This document shows, in pieces, positions 27,701-36,205 of a stretch of 64,000 nucleotides of DNA. The stretch spans positions 1 through 64,000 of the forward strand of contig NZ_WXZL01000015.1 of assembly GCF_009982895.1 (NCBI RefSeq), given 5' to 3'. Made by a program: the position numbers and the translations under genes. Each line of letters starts with the position of its first letter. Positions within the stretch are counted from its first letter, which is position 1. Under the pieces are notes generated by a model, which was not told the origin of the DNA, did no database searches, and was given only the letters and a program-made list of their open reading frames with translations. This DNA comes from Deinococcus alpinitundrae. GTDB taxonomy: Bacteria > Deinococcota > Deinococci > Deinococcales > Deinococcaceae.

Positions 27701-28660
27701 TCAGGTCAGCCCGGCGACCCCCGGCAGGGTGAAGAGAAAGACGTTGCGCCCACCCTGCCGCTCGGCCCAGGCCTGACCGCCCCAGCCCTGCACGATGCTG
27801 CGAACGATGTAGAGGCCCATGCCGCTGCCCAGCCCTGGCGCACCCTCGCCGCGCGTGTGGGCCTGAAACAGGTGCTCGGTGCCGCTGAGCGCCTCACCCT
27901 CGTCACTGACCGAAACCTCGATCCACGCGCCGCGCGCGCAGGCCCGCACCTCCACCGCCGCGCCGCGCGGACCGTATTTGAGGGCGTTCTCGATCAGGTT
28001 GAGCAGAATTTGCAGCAGCTTGTCGGGATCGGCACGCACCAGATGGTCGTCGCCGAAGTGCAGCTGAGCGGCGTGCGCGCCGAGTTCACTGGCCAGCAGC
28101 CGCTCGGCGCGGGCAAACACCTCGCTCAGCGGCACGGTGCGCGCGCGGGTGGGCCGGAATCCCACTGCCAGGTCTTCCACCAGCCGGGCCAGGCGCTCGA
28201 CTTCCTGGAGGCCCTGCTTGACGAACACCTGCTGCATTTCGCTGGGCATGGCGTATTCCAGCGCCTCCAGCACGCCGCGCAGCCCAGTGACCGGCGTGCG
28301 GAACTCGTGCGACAAGATGGCGGTGGCCTCGCGCAATTCGGCCTCGCGGCGGCGGTGGTCGGTCACGTCCTCGACGATCAAGGCCCCCGGCACCGCCGAG
28401 CAGCGCAGGGTGCGGCCCGACACGTCGAGTTCGAGTTCGCCGCCGCGCTCGGCTAGGGCCTCCAGGGTATGTCGGCGCAGCACTTCCAGTAAGGGCCGCC
28501 CGGCGGCCCGCTCGCTGCTGACGCCCCACAGCCGGGCGGCGGCGGCGTTGAGGTGGGTGATGCGGCCCTCGTCAAACAGCACCACCGCCTGCGACAGGGC
28601 GTCTTGCCAGGCGTGCGGGGATTCGGGCGGCGGCAAGCGCCCGGCGCTCAGGGCGTCCAT
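27701..28660 (-). CDS. phoR: PhoR-like histidine kinase without membrane segments
   Basis: 319 residues. A short PAS-like domain (about 15-105) is followed by the dimerisation box ILSHEFRTP with His118, and an HATPase domain with LLNLIENALKYG and the G-box LGSGMGLYIV. There are no transmembrane helices, unlike E. coli PhoR, so it must sense from the cytoplasm, perhaps through PhoU. The start overlaps the phoB stop by 13 bases. The phoR symbol is by context. Confidence 0.83.
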   Translation of the reverse strand: MDALSAGRLPPPESPHAWQDALSQAVVLFDEGRITHLNAAAARLWGVSSERAAGRPLLEVLRRHTLEALAERGGELELDVSGRTLRCSAVPGALIVEDVTDHRRREAELREATAILSHEFRTPVTGLRGVLEALEYAMPSEMQQVFVKQGLQEVERLARLVEDLAVGFRPTRARTVPLSEVFARAERLLASELGAHAAQLHFGDDHLVRADPDKLLQILLNLIENALKYGPRGAAVEVRACARGAWIEVSVSDEGEALSGTEHLFQAHTRGEGAPGLGSGMGLYIVRSIVQGWGGQAWAERQGGRNVFLFTLPGVAGLT

Positions 28661-29331
28661 GTCCGCATCCGGTAGCCTTTGCCGCGCACCGTTTCCAGAA
28701 ACTGCGGGCTGGAAGGATCGTCGCCGAGGTGGGCGCGCAGCTGGGTGACGTGCTGATCGACAGTGCGCTCGCCGCCCAGAAAGTCCGCGCCCCAGACCTT
28801 GTCGAGCAGTTCGGTGCGCGAGTAGACCCGCCCGGCGTTGAGTGCTAGAAAGGTCAGCAGATCGAATTCGCGGCGGGTCAGGTTGAGGCTCAGATTGTCC
28901 TTGCGGGCCTCGGCAGCGGGCACGTCGATGCTCAGCGGCCCCAGCGTGACGATTTGCGGAGTACTCGCCTGGGTGCGCCTGAGGAGTGCCCGCACCCGCG
29001 CCACCAGTTCGGCGGCGGAAAACGGCTTGGTGAGGTAGTCGTCCGCCCCCGATTCCAGGCCCTCGACCCGCTCGGCCTCGGCAGCGCGGGCGGTGAGCAT
29101 CAGCACCGGTAGTTTGCGCAGTTCGGGGTCAGCACGCAGCCGCCGCAGGAAACTCAGCCCGCTCTCGCCCGGCAGCATCCAGTCGAGCACCAAAGCGTCG
29201 GCGCGGCCCAGGCCCGGCAGGGCGTCCTCCACCGCACCGTAAGCCGACACCTGCATTCCGGCACGCTCCAGGTGAAATTTCAGCACGCTCTGCACCGTGC
29301 CCTCGTCTTCGATGACCACCACATGGCTCAC
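28648..29331 (-). CDS. phoB: PhoB-like response regulator (OmpR family)
   Basis: 227 residues. The receiver has phosphoacceptor Asp50 (VLDWMLPGESG) and the conserved Lys in LTKPFSAAEL; a winged-helix DNA-binding domain occupies about 130-225 (TRREFDLLTFLALNAGR, then VDQHVTQLRAHLGDD). The start is GTG 29329-29331. It is coupled to the kinase gene and followed by phoU, identifying a phosphate-starvation control cluster. Confidence 0.88.
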   Translation of the reverse strand: MSHVVVIEDEGTVQSVLKFHLERAGMQVSAYGAVEDALPGLGRADALVLDWMLPGESGLSFLRRLRADPELRKLPVLMLTARAAEAERVEGLESGADDYLTKPFSAAELVARVRALLRRTQASTPQIVTLGPLSIDVPAAEARKDNLSLNLTRREFDLLTFLALNAGRVYSRTELLDKVWGADFLGGERTVDQHVTQLRAHLGDDPSSPQFLETVRGKGYRMRTWTP

Positions 29332-29389
29332 ACTGCTTATTCTGGCAGTTCAGGTCAGGGGGATGTCAGCTGCGCCGGGACGCCAAGCG

Positions 29390-30055
29390 CTAGAGCAAGA
29401 ACGGATTGCCGACCCGCTCGGCCCCGATGCTGCTGCTGCCGCCGTGGCCGGGATAGATGGCCGTGTGGGGTGGCAAGCTCAGCAGCTCGGCGGTAATGCC
29501 CTGCATCAACTGGGGGTGGTTACCGCCCGGCAGATCGGTGCGCCCGATGCCGCCCTGAAACAACGTGTCGCCCACCACCGCCAGCCCCTCACCCACGAAC
29601 ACCACATGCCCCGGTGCGTGCCCCGGCAGTTCGCGGGCGGTCAGCCTGAGCTGGCCCGCCGTGAATAACTGATCCTGGACAATGAAATGTTCGGGATCTT
29701 TGGGCTGCATGAACGGCAGGTTCCAGCGCTCGGCACTCTGCTGCCCGGCGCGGTAGAGCGGCAGATCGCGCTCGTGGAGCCAGACCGGCACGTTGAGGGC
29801 TTCCCGCAGCGGCTGCACCGCGCCGATGTGGTCGAAGTGGGCGTGGGTGAGCAAGATGGCCCGCACCTTGACGCCCAGCGTCATGATCCAGCTCAGGACG
29901 CGCCCGGCCTCGTCGCCGGGATCAATCAAAAAGCCCTCGGCGCTGGCGGCGTCCCAGACCAGCACGGCATTTTCCTGCAAGGGGCCGGTGGCGAGGCTGG
30001 CGACCCGCAGGGGGCCGTGTTCGGCGGCGGTCGGACGGGGGCTGCCTGAAGTCAT
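29390..30055 (-). CDS. MBL-fold metallo-hydrolase (glyoxalase II-like)
   Basis: 221 residues with THAHFDHIG, the HxHxDH zinc motif at 71-76, further ligands in [10 protein letters not shown] and [14 protein letters not shown], and a C-terminal YPGHGG. This pattern is that of hydroxyacylglutathione hydrolase-like enzymes, though many have other thioester or lactone substrates. The start is set by TAGACT 6 bases upstream. Confidence 0.87.
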   Translation of the reverse strand: MTSGSPRPTAAEHGPLRVASLATGPLQENAVLVWDAASAEGFLIDPGDEAGRVLSWIMTLGVKVRAILLTHAHFDHIGAVQPLREALNVPVWLHERDLPLYRAGQQSAERWNLPFMQPKDPEHFIVQDQLFTAGQLRLTARELPGHAPGHVVFVGEGLAVVGDTLFQGGIGRTDLPGGNHPQLMQGITAELLSLPPHTAIYPGHGGSSSIGAERVGNPFLL

Positions 30056-30061
30056 GGCAAC

Positions 30062-30067
30062 AGTCTA
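30062..30067 (-). promoter_or_regulatory. Leaderless -10 element (TAGACT) of MBL gene
   Basis: TAGACT with a 6-base spacer to the ATG; no Shine-Dalgarno. Confidence 0.65.
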
Positions 30068-30255
30068 GAGCGTTCGTGCATCCCCTTACCCGGGAAACAC
30101 GCCCAGCCGCTCTGGCACGGAAGTTCACCGGCTCTACTTCGCAGCGGATAGGCCCTGTAGAGGTGCCGCGTTGTCCAGAACAGCTTGGCAAGTCCGCTCG
30201 GACGTCGAAGAGAGGAATCTTTGCCGTCGACTGTGCCAAACCCCGCCGGACGCGG

Positions 30256-30261
30256 CAGACT
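30256..30261 (+). promoter_or_regulatory. Probable leaderless -10 (CAGACT)
   Basis: CAGACT with a 6-base spacer to ATG 30268, same geometry as the TAGACT promoters. Confidence 0.45.
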
Positions 30262-30267
30262 GAGCGA

Positions 30268-30540
30268 ATGGAAGACCGCGAACTCAATTTCGCCCGCGAA
30301 CTGCTTCAGGGCCGCTCCGCCGCCGAGGTCAACGACGCCGAGGTGCTGAGCGGGGCCGAGCGCCTGCTCTCGGGTTGGATGGCCGGGACTTTGAAGATGG
30401 AGCGCCCCAAGCTCTACGACCACTACGCCCTGCCGCTGGCCGCGCTGCTGCGCCGGGTCATCGCCCTGGAAGCGCGGGTGGCCGAACTGGAAGGCCAGCA
30501 GGAAAGCGAGCACGCTACCGGGGCGGCGGGCCAGGACTAA
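30268..30540 (+). CDS. Hypothetical helical protein (90 aa)
   Basis: 90 residues, mostly helical: NFARELLQGRSAAEVNDAE, a central GAERLLSGWMAG and a heptad-like LAALLRRVIALEARVAELEG that may form a coiled coil, then a polar tail. Composition and codon use match the surrounding genes. The start was placed at ATG 30268 because CAGACT lies 6 bases upstream. It is followed 53 bases later by an MFS gene on the same strand. Function unknown. Confidence 0.68.
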   Translation: MEDRELNFARELLQGRSAAEVNDAEVLSGAERLLSGWMAGTLKMERPKLYDHYALPLAALLRRVIALEARVAELEGQQESEHATGAAGQD

Positions 30541-30580
30541 GCTGCGCCAGCAAGTCGCCACACCCCCGGCGCTGGAGTGG

Positions 30581-30586
30581 CAGACT
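30581..30586 (+). promoter_or_regulatory. Probable leaderless -10 (CAGACT) of MFS gene
   Basis: CAGACT with a 7-base spacer to the GTG start at 30594. Confidence 0.4.
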
Positions 30587-30593
30587 GCCAGCC

Positions 30594-31799
30594 GTGTCTG
30601 CCTACTCTGTTTCGCCCCGGCTCAAGTTGCCAGGCGGCCTGATCGCCCTGATGGTCAACAACTTCCTGATGTGGAGCGGGTTTTTCATGGTGATTCCGCT
30701 CATCACGGTGCATTTCGGCTCGAATCTGGGCTGGAGCGCTTTGAGCGTCGGCGCGGTGCTGGGGACCCGTCAGCTGACCCAGCAGGGCCTGACTGTGTTC
30801 GGCGGCGCCCTCTCCGACCGCACCGGACCGCGCCCGCTGATTGCCCTGGGCCTGCTGACCCGGGCGCTGGGCTTTGCCGCAATGGGCCTGAGCACCAGCT
30901 TTCCGGCGCTGCTGGCCTCGGGCGTGCTGGCCGGGGTGGGCGGCGGCCTGTTCGACGCGCCCAAGAACGCGGCGGTGACCGCGCTGAGCACGCCGGGCAC
31001 CCGGGTGCGGGTCTTTTCGCTGATGAGCATGGCCGGGAACCTCGGCATGGTCACCGGCCCGCTGATCGGTGCCCTGCTCTCGGGTCTGGAATTCCGCACG
31101 GTGGCGCTGGCCTCGGCATGCGCGTATCTGGTGGCGCTGGTCATCTTGCTGCTGGCGGTGCCGAGAATTCCCGGAACCCAGAAGTCCGGCAGCGGGCTGG
31201 GCGGCCTCGTCACAGTGGTGCGCGACCGGCGCTTCGTGTTCTTTACCCTGACGCTGAGCGGGTACTTCGTTCTGTCGACCCAGCTCAACGTGGCGGTCAC
31301 ACTACGCGCCGTGGAGCTGGCCGGGCCGACGGCCACCGGGCCGCTCTACGCCATGCAAGCGGGACTGGCGGTCTTGCTCCAGTACCCGGTGGTGCTGCTG
31401 GCCGGACGCCACTTCACCAGTCGCCAGATTCTGATGGGCGGCGTGACGCTGGCCGCCCTCGGCCTGGGCAGCATGGCCCTGGCCCACTCGTTCGCGGCCT
31501 TGCTGGCCTGCACCGCCTTGCTGAGTCTCGGCGGCATGGTGGTCTTTCCCACCCAGCAGACCATCACCGCCCGGATGGCCCCGCCGCACCTGATCGGCAG
31601 TTACTTCGGCCTCGGCGCGCTCTCGCTGGGGCTGGGCGGCGCGTTGGGCAGCGTGCTCGGCGGCGTGCTGGTCGATCTGGGCAAATCGCTCACCTGGCCT
31701 GCGCTGACCTGGCTGACGCTGCTCGCGGTGGGCCTGCTGACCGTCTGGGGTCTGGGCCGCAGCTTGACCAGGGAGAGCTTGTCCAGCACGGAGCAGTAA
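30594..31799 (+). CDS. MFS transporter (drug/metabolite efflux-like)
   Basis: 401 residues with about 12 membrane helices. The loop 2-3 motif reads GGALSDRTGPRPLI, the MFS motif A variant; GVGGGLFDAPKNAAV lies in the fourth-fifth helix region, typical of MDR/MFS proteins of the YfcJ or MdtG kind. Substrate unknown. GTG 30594 was chosen from the CAGACT placed 7 bases upstream; the open frame itself extends further upstream. It ends before the tRNA-Trp terminator, in convergent orientation. Confidence 0.83.
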   Translation: MSAYSVSPRLKLPGGLIALMVNNFLMWSGFFMVIPLITVHFGSNLGWSALSVGAVLGTRQLTQQGLTVFGGALSDRTGPRPLIALGLLTRALGFAAMGLSTSFPALLASGVLAGVGGGLFDAPKNAAVTALSTPGTRVRVFSLMSMAGNLGMVTGPLIGALLSGLEFRTVALASACAYLVALVILLLAVPRIPGTQKSGSGLGGLVTVVRDRRFVFFTLTLSGYFVLSTQLNVAVTLRAVELAGPTATGPLYAMQAGLAVLLQYPVVLLAGRHFTSRQILMGGVTLAALGLGSMALAHSFAALLACTALLSLGGMVVFPTQQTITARMAPPHLIGSYFGLGALSLGLGGALGSVLGGVLVDLGKSLTWPALTWLTLLAVGLLTVWGLGRSLTRESLSSTEQ

Positions 31800-31850
31800 G
31801 TCCGGAGCGGTCAGGACCACGCCTCACAGCGCTGCGGGCAGGCCAAAAAG

Positions 31851-31875
31851 AAAAACCCCGTCTGAGACGAGGTTT
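31851..31875 (-). terminator. Terminator of tRNA-Trp
   Basis: On the minus strand AAACCTCGT pairs with ACGGGGTTT (31853-31861 and 31867-31875) over a 5-base loop and is followed by a T-rich tract, beginning 4 bases after the tRNA 3' end. Confidence 0.8.
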
Positions 31876-31879
31876 ATTC

Positions 31880-31955
31880 TGGCGGGCCCTGCAGGACTTG
31901 AACCTACGACCCTCGGTTTTGGAGACCGATGCTCTACCAACTGAGCTAAGAACCC
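31880..31955 (-). tRNA. tRNA-Trp (anticodon CCA)
   Basis: A 76-base cloverleaf on minus: acceptor GGGTTCT pairs with AGGGCCC including two G-T pairs, D-arm TAGCTCAGTTGGTAGAGC, anticodon loop CTCCAAA giving anticodon CCA, T-arm with GGTTCAAGTCC, discriminator G and an encoded 3' CCA. It is followed by a rho-independent terminator. Confidence 0.95.
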
Positions 31956-32369
31956 TTGCCCAAATCGTGCTCCGCTTTGAGCGGGCCGGTTCGGAAGCTT
32001 CAGCAGTGTAGCACCGCTGTTGTGGGCGTGCAAGCCGGGCCACACCTGCTGCCCAGGCTCCTGCGGCGCGGCGGCAGGAGATTCAGGCAGGGCGCTCAGG
32101 GTGTTCCCCTGGCGGTGTCACTCCGCACGCGCCGTCAGGGTCGCGGCGGGTCCATCTGGAGCTGTTCATGCGCTAGACTGGCCTCAAGCGGGCCGCTGCC
32201 CTGATCTTCCCCGAGCTGGACCCACACAACACTGCGGCCAGATGAACTTCAGACCTTCATCGTGTTGACCACCTGGCACACTCCCCTTCGCCGCAGGGCT
32301 GGCGAATTTCTGCCGCTTTCATAAAAAGACCGGACCTTGCCGAGTGGCACAAGTCCGTGAGGTTGTTTG
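31956..32369 (+). other. Long leader/promoter region of the DEAD-box helicase gene
   Basis: 414 bases between tRNA-Trp and the helicase start with no supported gene. A TAGACT at 32173-32178 is a possible -10 not followed by a start codon, which would give a 5' leader of about 185 bases. Long leaders are common on cold-inducible helicase mRNAs, but no cold-shock box was recognised. Confidence 0.4.
32332..32356 (+). promoter_or_regulatory. Hairpin just upstream of helicase ribosome binding site
   Basis: GGAC(C)TTG 32332-32339 pairs with CAAGTCC 32350-32356, with a CC/GG extension inside. GTGAGG follows immediately and ATG 32370 lies 13 bases on, so the structure could modulate ribosome access. 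Confidence 0.4.
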
Positions 32370-33812
32370 ATGACTGTACTCGACGCACCCCGCCCCACCC
32401 CCACCGACAGCCCTACCAGCTTCACCTTTCAGGAAATGCAGCTTCCGGCTCCGCTGCGCACCGCCATCGACGCCCTGAACTACACCACCCCCACCGAGAT
32501 TCAGGGGCTGGCGCTGCCGCCCGCCCGCCAGGGTAAGGACGTGCTGGGCACCGCCGCCACCGGCTCCGGCAAGACCGTGGCCTTTTTGCTGCCGGTCATC
32601 GAGCGGCTGCTGACCCAGCGCGCCCGCGGCACCCGCGCTCTGGTGCTGGCCCCCACCCGCGAACTGGCCGCCCAGATCGAGGAAGTGGCCCAGGCGCTCA
32701 TCGCCAAGACCCACCTCAAGGTCGTCAGCATTTTCGGCGGCGTCTCGCAGGGACCGCAGCAAAAAGCCCTGCGCGCCGGAATCGACATCGTGATCGCCAC
32801 GCCGGGACGGCTCCTCGACCACATCGGCCAGGGCAACATCAACTTCTCGGCGCTGGAAGTGCTGGTGCTCGACGAGGCAGACAGGATGCTCGATCTGGGC
32901 TTCCTGCCCGACATCCGCCGGGTGCTGCGGGCCATTCCGGCCCAGCGCCAGACACTCTTGTTCTCGGCCACCATGCCCGATAGCATCCTCAAGCTGGCCG
33001 GGGAGTTTCAGCAAAATCCAGTGCGGGTAGGCGTCAAGCACGGCGGGCGCACCAACGACAAGATCGCCGAGGCGCTGTTCCCGGTTCACGGCGAACTCAA
33101 GGCCAAGCTCCTGATCGGGCTGCTGGCCGACGCCGAGGTCAACATGGACAGCGTGCTGGTGTTTACCCGCACCAAGCACCGCGCCAACCGCCTTACCGAG
33201 CAACTGGTCAACGCGGGCATCAGCGCCGAGCGCATTCACGGCAACCGTTCGCAGAATGCCCGCACCGAGGCGCTCGCGGGCTTCAAGAGCGGCAAGTACC
33301 GGGTGCTGGTCGCCACCGACATCGCCGCACGCGGCATCGACATCGACTCGCTGGGCCACGTCGTCAACTTCGACGTGCCGGTGGCCGCCGAGGACTATGT
33401 TCACCGCGCCGGACGCACCGCCCGCGCGGGCAAGAGCGGCACCGCCTTTACCCTGGTCAGCCCCCAGGAAGAAGACGAGATTCGCAGCATCGAGCGCTTC
33501 ACCAAGCGCACGCTAAGCCGCCGCACCCTGGAGGGCTTCGACTACCACGCCAAGGTGGAGGGCAAGCTCGAGCAGCCCCGCCCCGCTCAGGGCGGACGCG
33601 GCGGCGGACGCAGCCAGCAGGGTGGGCGCGGCGGGCAATCGGGTGGCCAGTCGAGCAGCGGCCAGAGCCAGGCCCGCGCCAGCCAGCCGAGAAGCAGCGG
33701 GCAAGCGGGCGGTGGACAGAGCGGCAGCCAGGGCCAGCGCCCCAGCCGCCCCGCCGGAAACGACATCGGCGGTGGGCGCGTCGGCCCGCAACCGGCCCGT
33801 CGTCGCCGCTGA
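32370..33812 (+). CDS. DEAD-box RNA helicase with low-complexity tail
   Basis: 480 residues. All core motifs are present: Q motif region PTEIQ (41-45), Walker A ATGSGKT (63-69), PTRELA, DEAD 168-171, SAT 199-201 and HRAGRTAR in the second RecA domain. After about residue 385 the protein becomes a Gly/Gln/Ser/Arg-rich tail (GGRGGGRSQQGGRGGQSGG type) ending in RRRR. Such tails bind RNA non-specifically and can drive condensate formation. It probably unwinds structured mRNA or rRNA at low temperature or during stress. ATG 32370 has GAGG 7 bases upstream; a strong terminator follows. Confidence 0.94.
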   Translation: MTVLDAPRPTPTDSPTSFTFQEMQLPAPLRTAIDALNYTTPTEIQGLALPPARQGKDVLGTAATGSGKTVAFLLPVIERLLTQRARGTRALVLAPTRELAAQIEEVAQALIAKTHLKVVSIFGGVSQGPQQKALRAGIDIVIATPGRLLDHIGQGNINFSALEVLVLDEADRMLDLGFLPDIRRVLRAIPAQRQTLLFSATMPDSILKLAGEFQQNPVRVGVKHGGRTNDKIAEALFPVHGELKAKLLIGLLADAEVNMDSVLVFTRTKHRANRLTEQLVNAGISAERIHGNRSQNARTEALAGFKSGKYRVLVATDIAARGIDIDSLGHVVNFDVPVAAEDYVHRAGRTARAGKSGTAFTLVSPQEEDEIRSIERFTKRTLSRRTLEGFDYHAKVEGKLEQPRPAQGGRGGGRSQQGGRGGQSGGQSSSGQSQARASQPRSSGQAGGGQSGSQGQRPSRPAGNDIGGGRVGPQPARRRR

Positions 33813-33829
33813 GCCGAGAACGCTAGAGA

Positions 33830-33880
33830 AACCAGGCCGCCGAGAAGATTCTCTCGGCGGCCTGGTTCGTTGCCTTTTTT
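33830..33880 (+). terminator. Terminator of the helicase gene
   Basis: A perfect 16-bp stem (33830-33845 with 33852-33867), six-base loop, followed after 8 bases by TTTTTT at 33875-33880. Confidence 0.85.
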
Positions 33881-33904
33881 CGAGTCAGACTTTTGGCAAT
33901 ATGC

Positions 33905-34156
33905 TCAGCGGCGACCCGGCACCAGCCGCTGCACCTCGAAGCTCCAGCTCTTGCAGCCCTGCGGCACGCTGAGCGTCGGCAAGGTGTTCGCCCAGCGGCT
34001 CTCGACCAACCACAACCCTGGCTGCTCGGGCGAGGCGAGTAAGCAGGCGTCCACCAGTCCGGTCTGCTCGCTCAGGGCGTCCAGAAAGGCCGTGAGCATT
34101 TCTCCCAGGGCCTCGCCCCTGCCCTCCACATAATGAACAAAGCGGCGCTGACTCAC
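33905..34156 (-). CDS. Small ABM-like (dimeric alpha/beta barrel) protein
   Basis: 83 residues. The pattern EQTGLVDACLLASPEQPGLWLVESRW resembles (in parts) the antibiotic-biosynthesis monooxygenase-like ferredoxin fold, in which a strand with a W-terminated VESRW follows a helix. No catalytic residue can be assigned. The start is GTG 34154-34156, selected because AGGAGG lies 8 bases before it. It lies downstream of the Crp-family gene in the opposite-strand order Crp then... this gene, separated by 23 bases, so the two may be cotranscribed. Confidence 0.55.
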   Translation of the reverse strand: MSQRRFVHYVEGRGEALGEMLTAFLDALSEQTGLVDACLLASPEQPGLWLVESRWANTLPTLSVPQGCKSWSFEVQRLVPGRR

Positions 34157-34179
34157 CGGTTTCCTCCTGCACTCAGACC

Positions 34180-34875
34180 TTACTCGCCCGATTCGATGTA
34201 GCGCTTGAGGGCGTCCATCCGCACGATGATCGGCGTGCGAGGGCGCACGATGGCTCCCTCGTGCTTGAGCTTACTCAGGCTGTGGCTGACCGTTTCGCGG
34301 GTGGCCCCGACCATCCGGGCGATGTCTTCCTGGTTGAGCTTGAGGCTGAGTTCCACGCCCTGAGGGTGCGGGCGACCAAACTCGCGGGCCAGTCGGTAGA
34401 GTAAGCTCGCCACCCGCTCGGGGGCGCTGTAGGCGCTGACCTCGGCGCTCCAGGCCTGGGCCTCGAACAGCCGGGCGGCCATCAAACGGATCAGCTTCAT
34501 GGCGAGGTCGGGCTTGGCGTTGAGGAGCTTTTGCAGTTCTCCTCTGGGCAGCACGATCAGGGTGGTGCGCTCCAGCGCCTCGGCCTGGGTGGGGCGGCGC
34601 TCCTCGGGTTGCAGCAGCAGTTCGCCGAAGGTGTCGTGCTGGCCCACCACGCTCAGGATGGCTTCCTTGCCGTTGGGAAAGAGCTTACTGATCTTCACCA
34701 GACCCGAGCGAACGAAATACAGGGCGTCCGAGGGATCGTCCATACGGTAAATGACTTCACCCGCCTGGTAGGAGCGGTAGGGTGTCGAGGCGGCCACGCG
34801 CTCCAGCTCGGTCAGTTCGAGATCGGCGAACAGCTCCGTGCGTTTGAGGTGCCAGACCAGACTGGGATAATTCAT
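34180..34875 (-). CDS. Crp/Fnr-family transcriptional regulator
   Basis: 231 residues starting MNYPSLVWHLKRTELF. A cyclic-nucleotide-binding-type beta barrel (about 15-130, FGELLLQPEERRPTQAEA in the phosphate-binding cassette position) is followed by a Crp helix-turn-helix (about 170-210, NQEDIARMVGATRETVSHSL). The cassette keeps GE and R-T-like residues, so cAMP binding is possible. The longer in-frame start at 34908 is less likely; TATCCT lies 10 bases before ATG 34873-34875. Deinococcus has a Crp-type stress regulator, DdrI, which this could be, but I cannot confirm identity. Confidence 0.85.
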   Translation of the reverse strand: MNYPSLVWHLKRTELFADLELTELERVAASTPYRSYQAGEVIYRMDDPSDALYFVRSGLVKISKLFPNGKEAILSVVGQHDTFGELLLQPEERRPTQAEALERTTLIVLPRGELQKLLNAKPDLAMKLIRLMAARLFEAQAWSAEVSAYSAPERVASLLYRLAREFGRPHPQGVELSLKLNQEDIARMVGATRETVSHSLSKLKHEGAIVRPRTPIIVRMDALKRYIESGE

Positions 34876-34941
34876 GATTGCGCCCAGGATAACCCACCCA
34901 GCCCGCAAACGACCAGAACGGTGGCCGTCGCCGCGCCGCGC

Positions 34942-35553
34942 TCAGTCTGCCGGAGTGATGACTGGCGTGATGTGAAAGCTGCGCCACAGCAGCCGGGCGG
35001 CGAAGCTGCGGTGCGGCTGCCAGCCCAGCACGAGGCTGGCGTGGTCCTGGCCGGGGTAATACAGATCGAGCGCCTTACGAAGGGCCAGGTCGCCGAAACT
35101 GAACACGTCGGGGCGGCCCAGCCCGAACATCAAAAACATCTCCGCCGTCCAGCGCCCGATGCCCGGCAGCGGCAGCAGCGCTTCGATGACCGCCTCGTCG
35201 CTGAGGGCAGCCAGCTCGGTAAACTTGATCTGCTCCGTGCTCGCGGCGACAGCGATGGCCTGCACGGTGCGGACCTTGGCCCACGACAAGCCCAGGTCGC
35301 GCAGGCTCTGCGGCGAGGCGGTGAGAAGCGCCTCCACACCGAACGCCCCGGTGGCCGCCGACAGCCGCTCGTTGATGGCTGCCGCCGCCTTCACCGAGAG
35401 CTGCTGGCCCGTCACGCTGCGAATCAGCGAGGCGAAGGGGTCGGGAGCAGGCCGCAGTTCGGGCAGCGGACCCGCCGCCAGCAGCAAGCGCAGCACCGGG
35501 TCGCGGGCCAGGTCGCGGTGGGCGGTGTCTGCCAGGTCGGCGGGCCAGGTCAT
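34942..35553 (-). CDS. alkA: DNA-3-methyladenine glycosylase II (AlkA type)
   Basis: 203 residues of the HhH-GPD superfamily. The helix-hairpin-helix LPGIGRWTAEMF begins at 129 and the catalytic aspartate is Asp155 in the GDLALRK stretch. It excises alkylated purines in base-excision repair. It is shorter than E. coli AlkA (282), lacking the N-terminal domain, like other short Deinococcus-type AlkA proteins. ATG 35551-35553 follows CATACT by 6 bases; the longer open frame upstream has no start signals. Confidence 0.88.
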   Translation of the reverse strand: MTWPADLADTAHRDLARDPVLRLLLAAGPLPELRPAPDPFASLIRSVTGQQLSVKAAAAINERLSAATGAFGVEALLTASPQSLRDLGLSWAKVRTVQAIAVAASTEQIKFTELAALSDEAVIEALLPLPGIGRWTAEMFLMFGLGRPDVFSFGDLALRKALDLYYPGQDHASLVLGWQPHRSFAARLLWRSFHITPVITPAD

Positions 35554-35559
35554 AACCGC

Positions 35560-35565
35560 AGTATG
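35560..35565 (-). promoter_or_regulatory. Leaderless -10 element (CATACT) of alkA
   Basis: CATACT with a 6-base spacer to the ATG; no Shine-Dalgarno. Confidence 0.5.
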
Positions 35566-35674
35566 GCAGGCCAGGACCGGGCCGCTGCTTGGGTCACCGA
35601 CCCAGCCAACCTGACCCCTGACCATTTTCTGACGGCATTGAAACGTGGTGGACCTTTGTTTCCCTCGCGCTTGT

Positions 35675-35680
35675 TACCCT
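35675..35680 (+). promoter_or_regulatory. Leaderless -10 element (TACCCT)
   Basis: TACCCT with a 6-base spacer to ATG 35687 of the YbaY-like gene. Confidence 0.55.
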
Positions 35681-35686
35681 GTGAGC

Positions 35687-36187
35687 ATGAAGAAGTTCGC
35701 CTTTTTTGCTATGCTGCTCGCCAGCCTACCCGCTGCCCAGGCCCAGACCGTCATCAACGGCGTGACCATCACCAAACCGGGGCAAGCCCAGACCCCGCCG
35801 AATGCGCCGCGCCGCGTAGTTCCGGCCTTCGTGGACAGCGACGTGCCCGCCGACTGGATCGACATCCGGGGCCGCATCAGCGCGGGCGGGGCGGGGCGCA
35901 CCACGCTGCCTGCCGGAAGCCGGGTCACCGTCAGCTTGCAAGACGCCAGCCGCATGAACGTGGCGGCCACCACCCTGGTCGATACGACCTTTCCCAGCGC
36001 CTCGCTGCCGGTCAGCTACCAGCTCGTCTCCAGCCCGCGCCGATTTACCAGCACTGGCACCTACTTGGTGCGGGTCAGCATCAAGAACGCTTCCGGCAAG
36101 CTGATCTACACCTCCACCGCCCAGCAGCGCATCAACCCGGCAGCCAAACGCATCCTGGCCGACGTGCGGGTGACGGCAACCCCGTGA
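35687..36187 (+). CDS. Secreted YbaY/YscW-family protein
   Basis: 166 residues. A signal peptide (MKKFAFFAMLLASLPAAQAQ) is followed by a linker and a beta-sandwich typical of the YbaY family: IDIRGRIS, LPAGSRVTVSLQDASR, SYQLVSS, TYLVRVSIKNASGKLIYT. No lipobox cysteine is present, so unlike E. coli YbaY it is probably soluble or loosely envelope-associated. Role unknown; homologues are thought to act as envelope chaperone-like proteins. The start was fixed from TACCCT 6 bases upstream. Confidence 0.75.
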   Translation: MKKFAFFAMLLASLPAAQAQTVINGVTITKPGQAQTPPNAPRRVVPAFVDSDVPADWIDIRGRISAGGAGRTTLPAGSRVTVSLQDASRMNVAATTLVDTTFPSASLPVSYQLVSSPRRFTSTGTYLVRVSIKNASGKLIYTSTAQQRINPAAKRILADVRVTATP

Positions 36188-36205
36188 GAGAGATCAGCCA
36201 GACGG

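Noticed and set aside
31690..32045. Open frames over tRNA-Trp
   Set aside because: Classic false ORF created by a tRNA gene; the cloverleaf explains the conservation.
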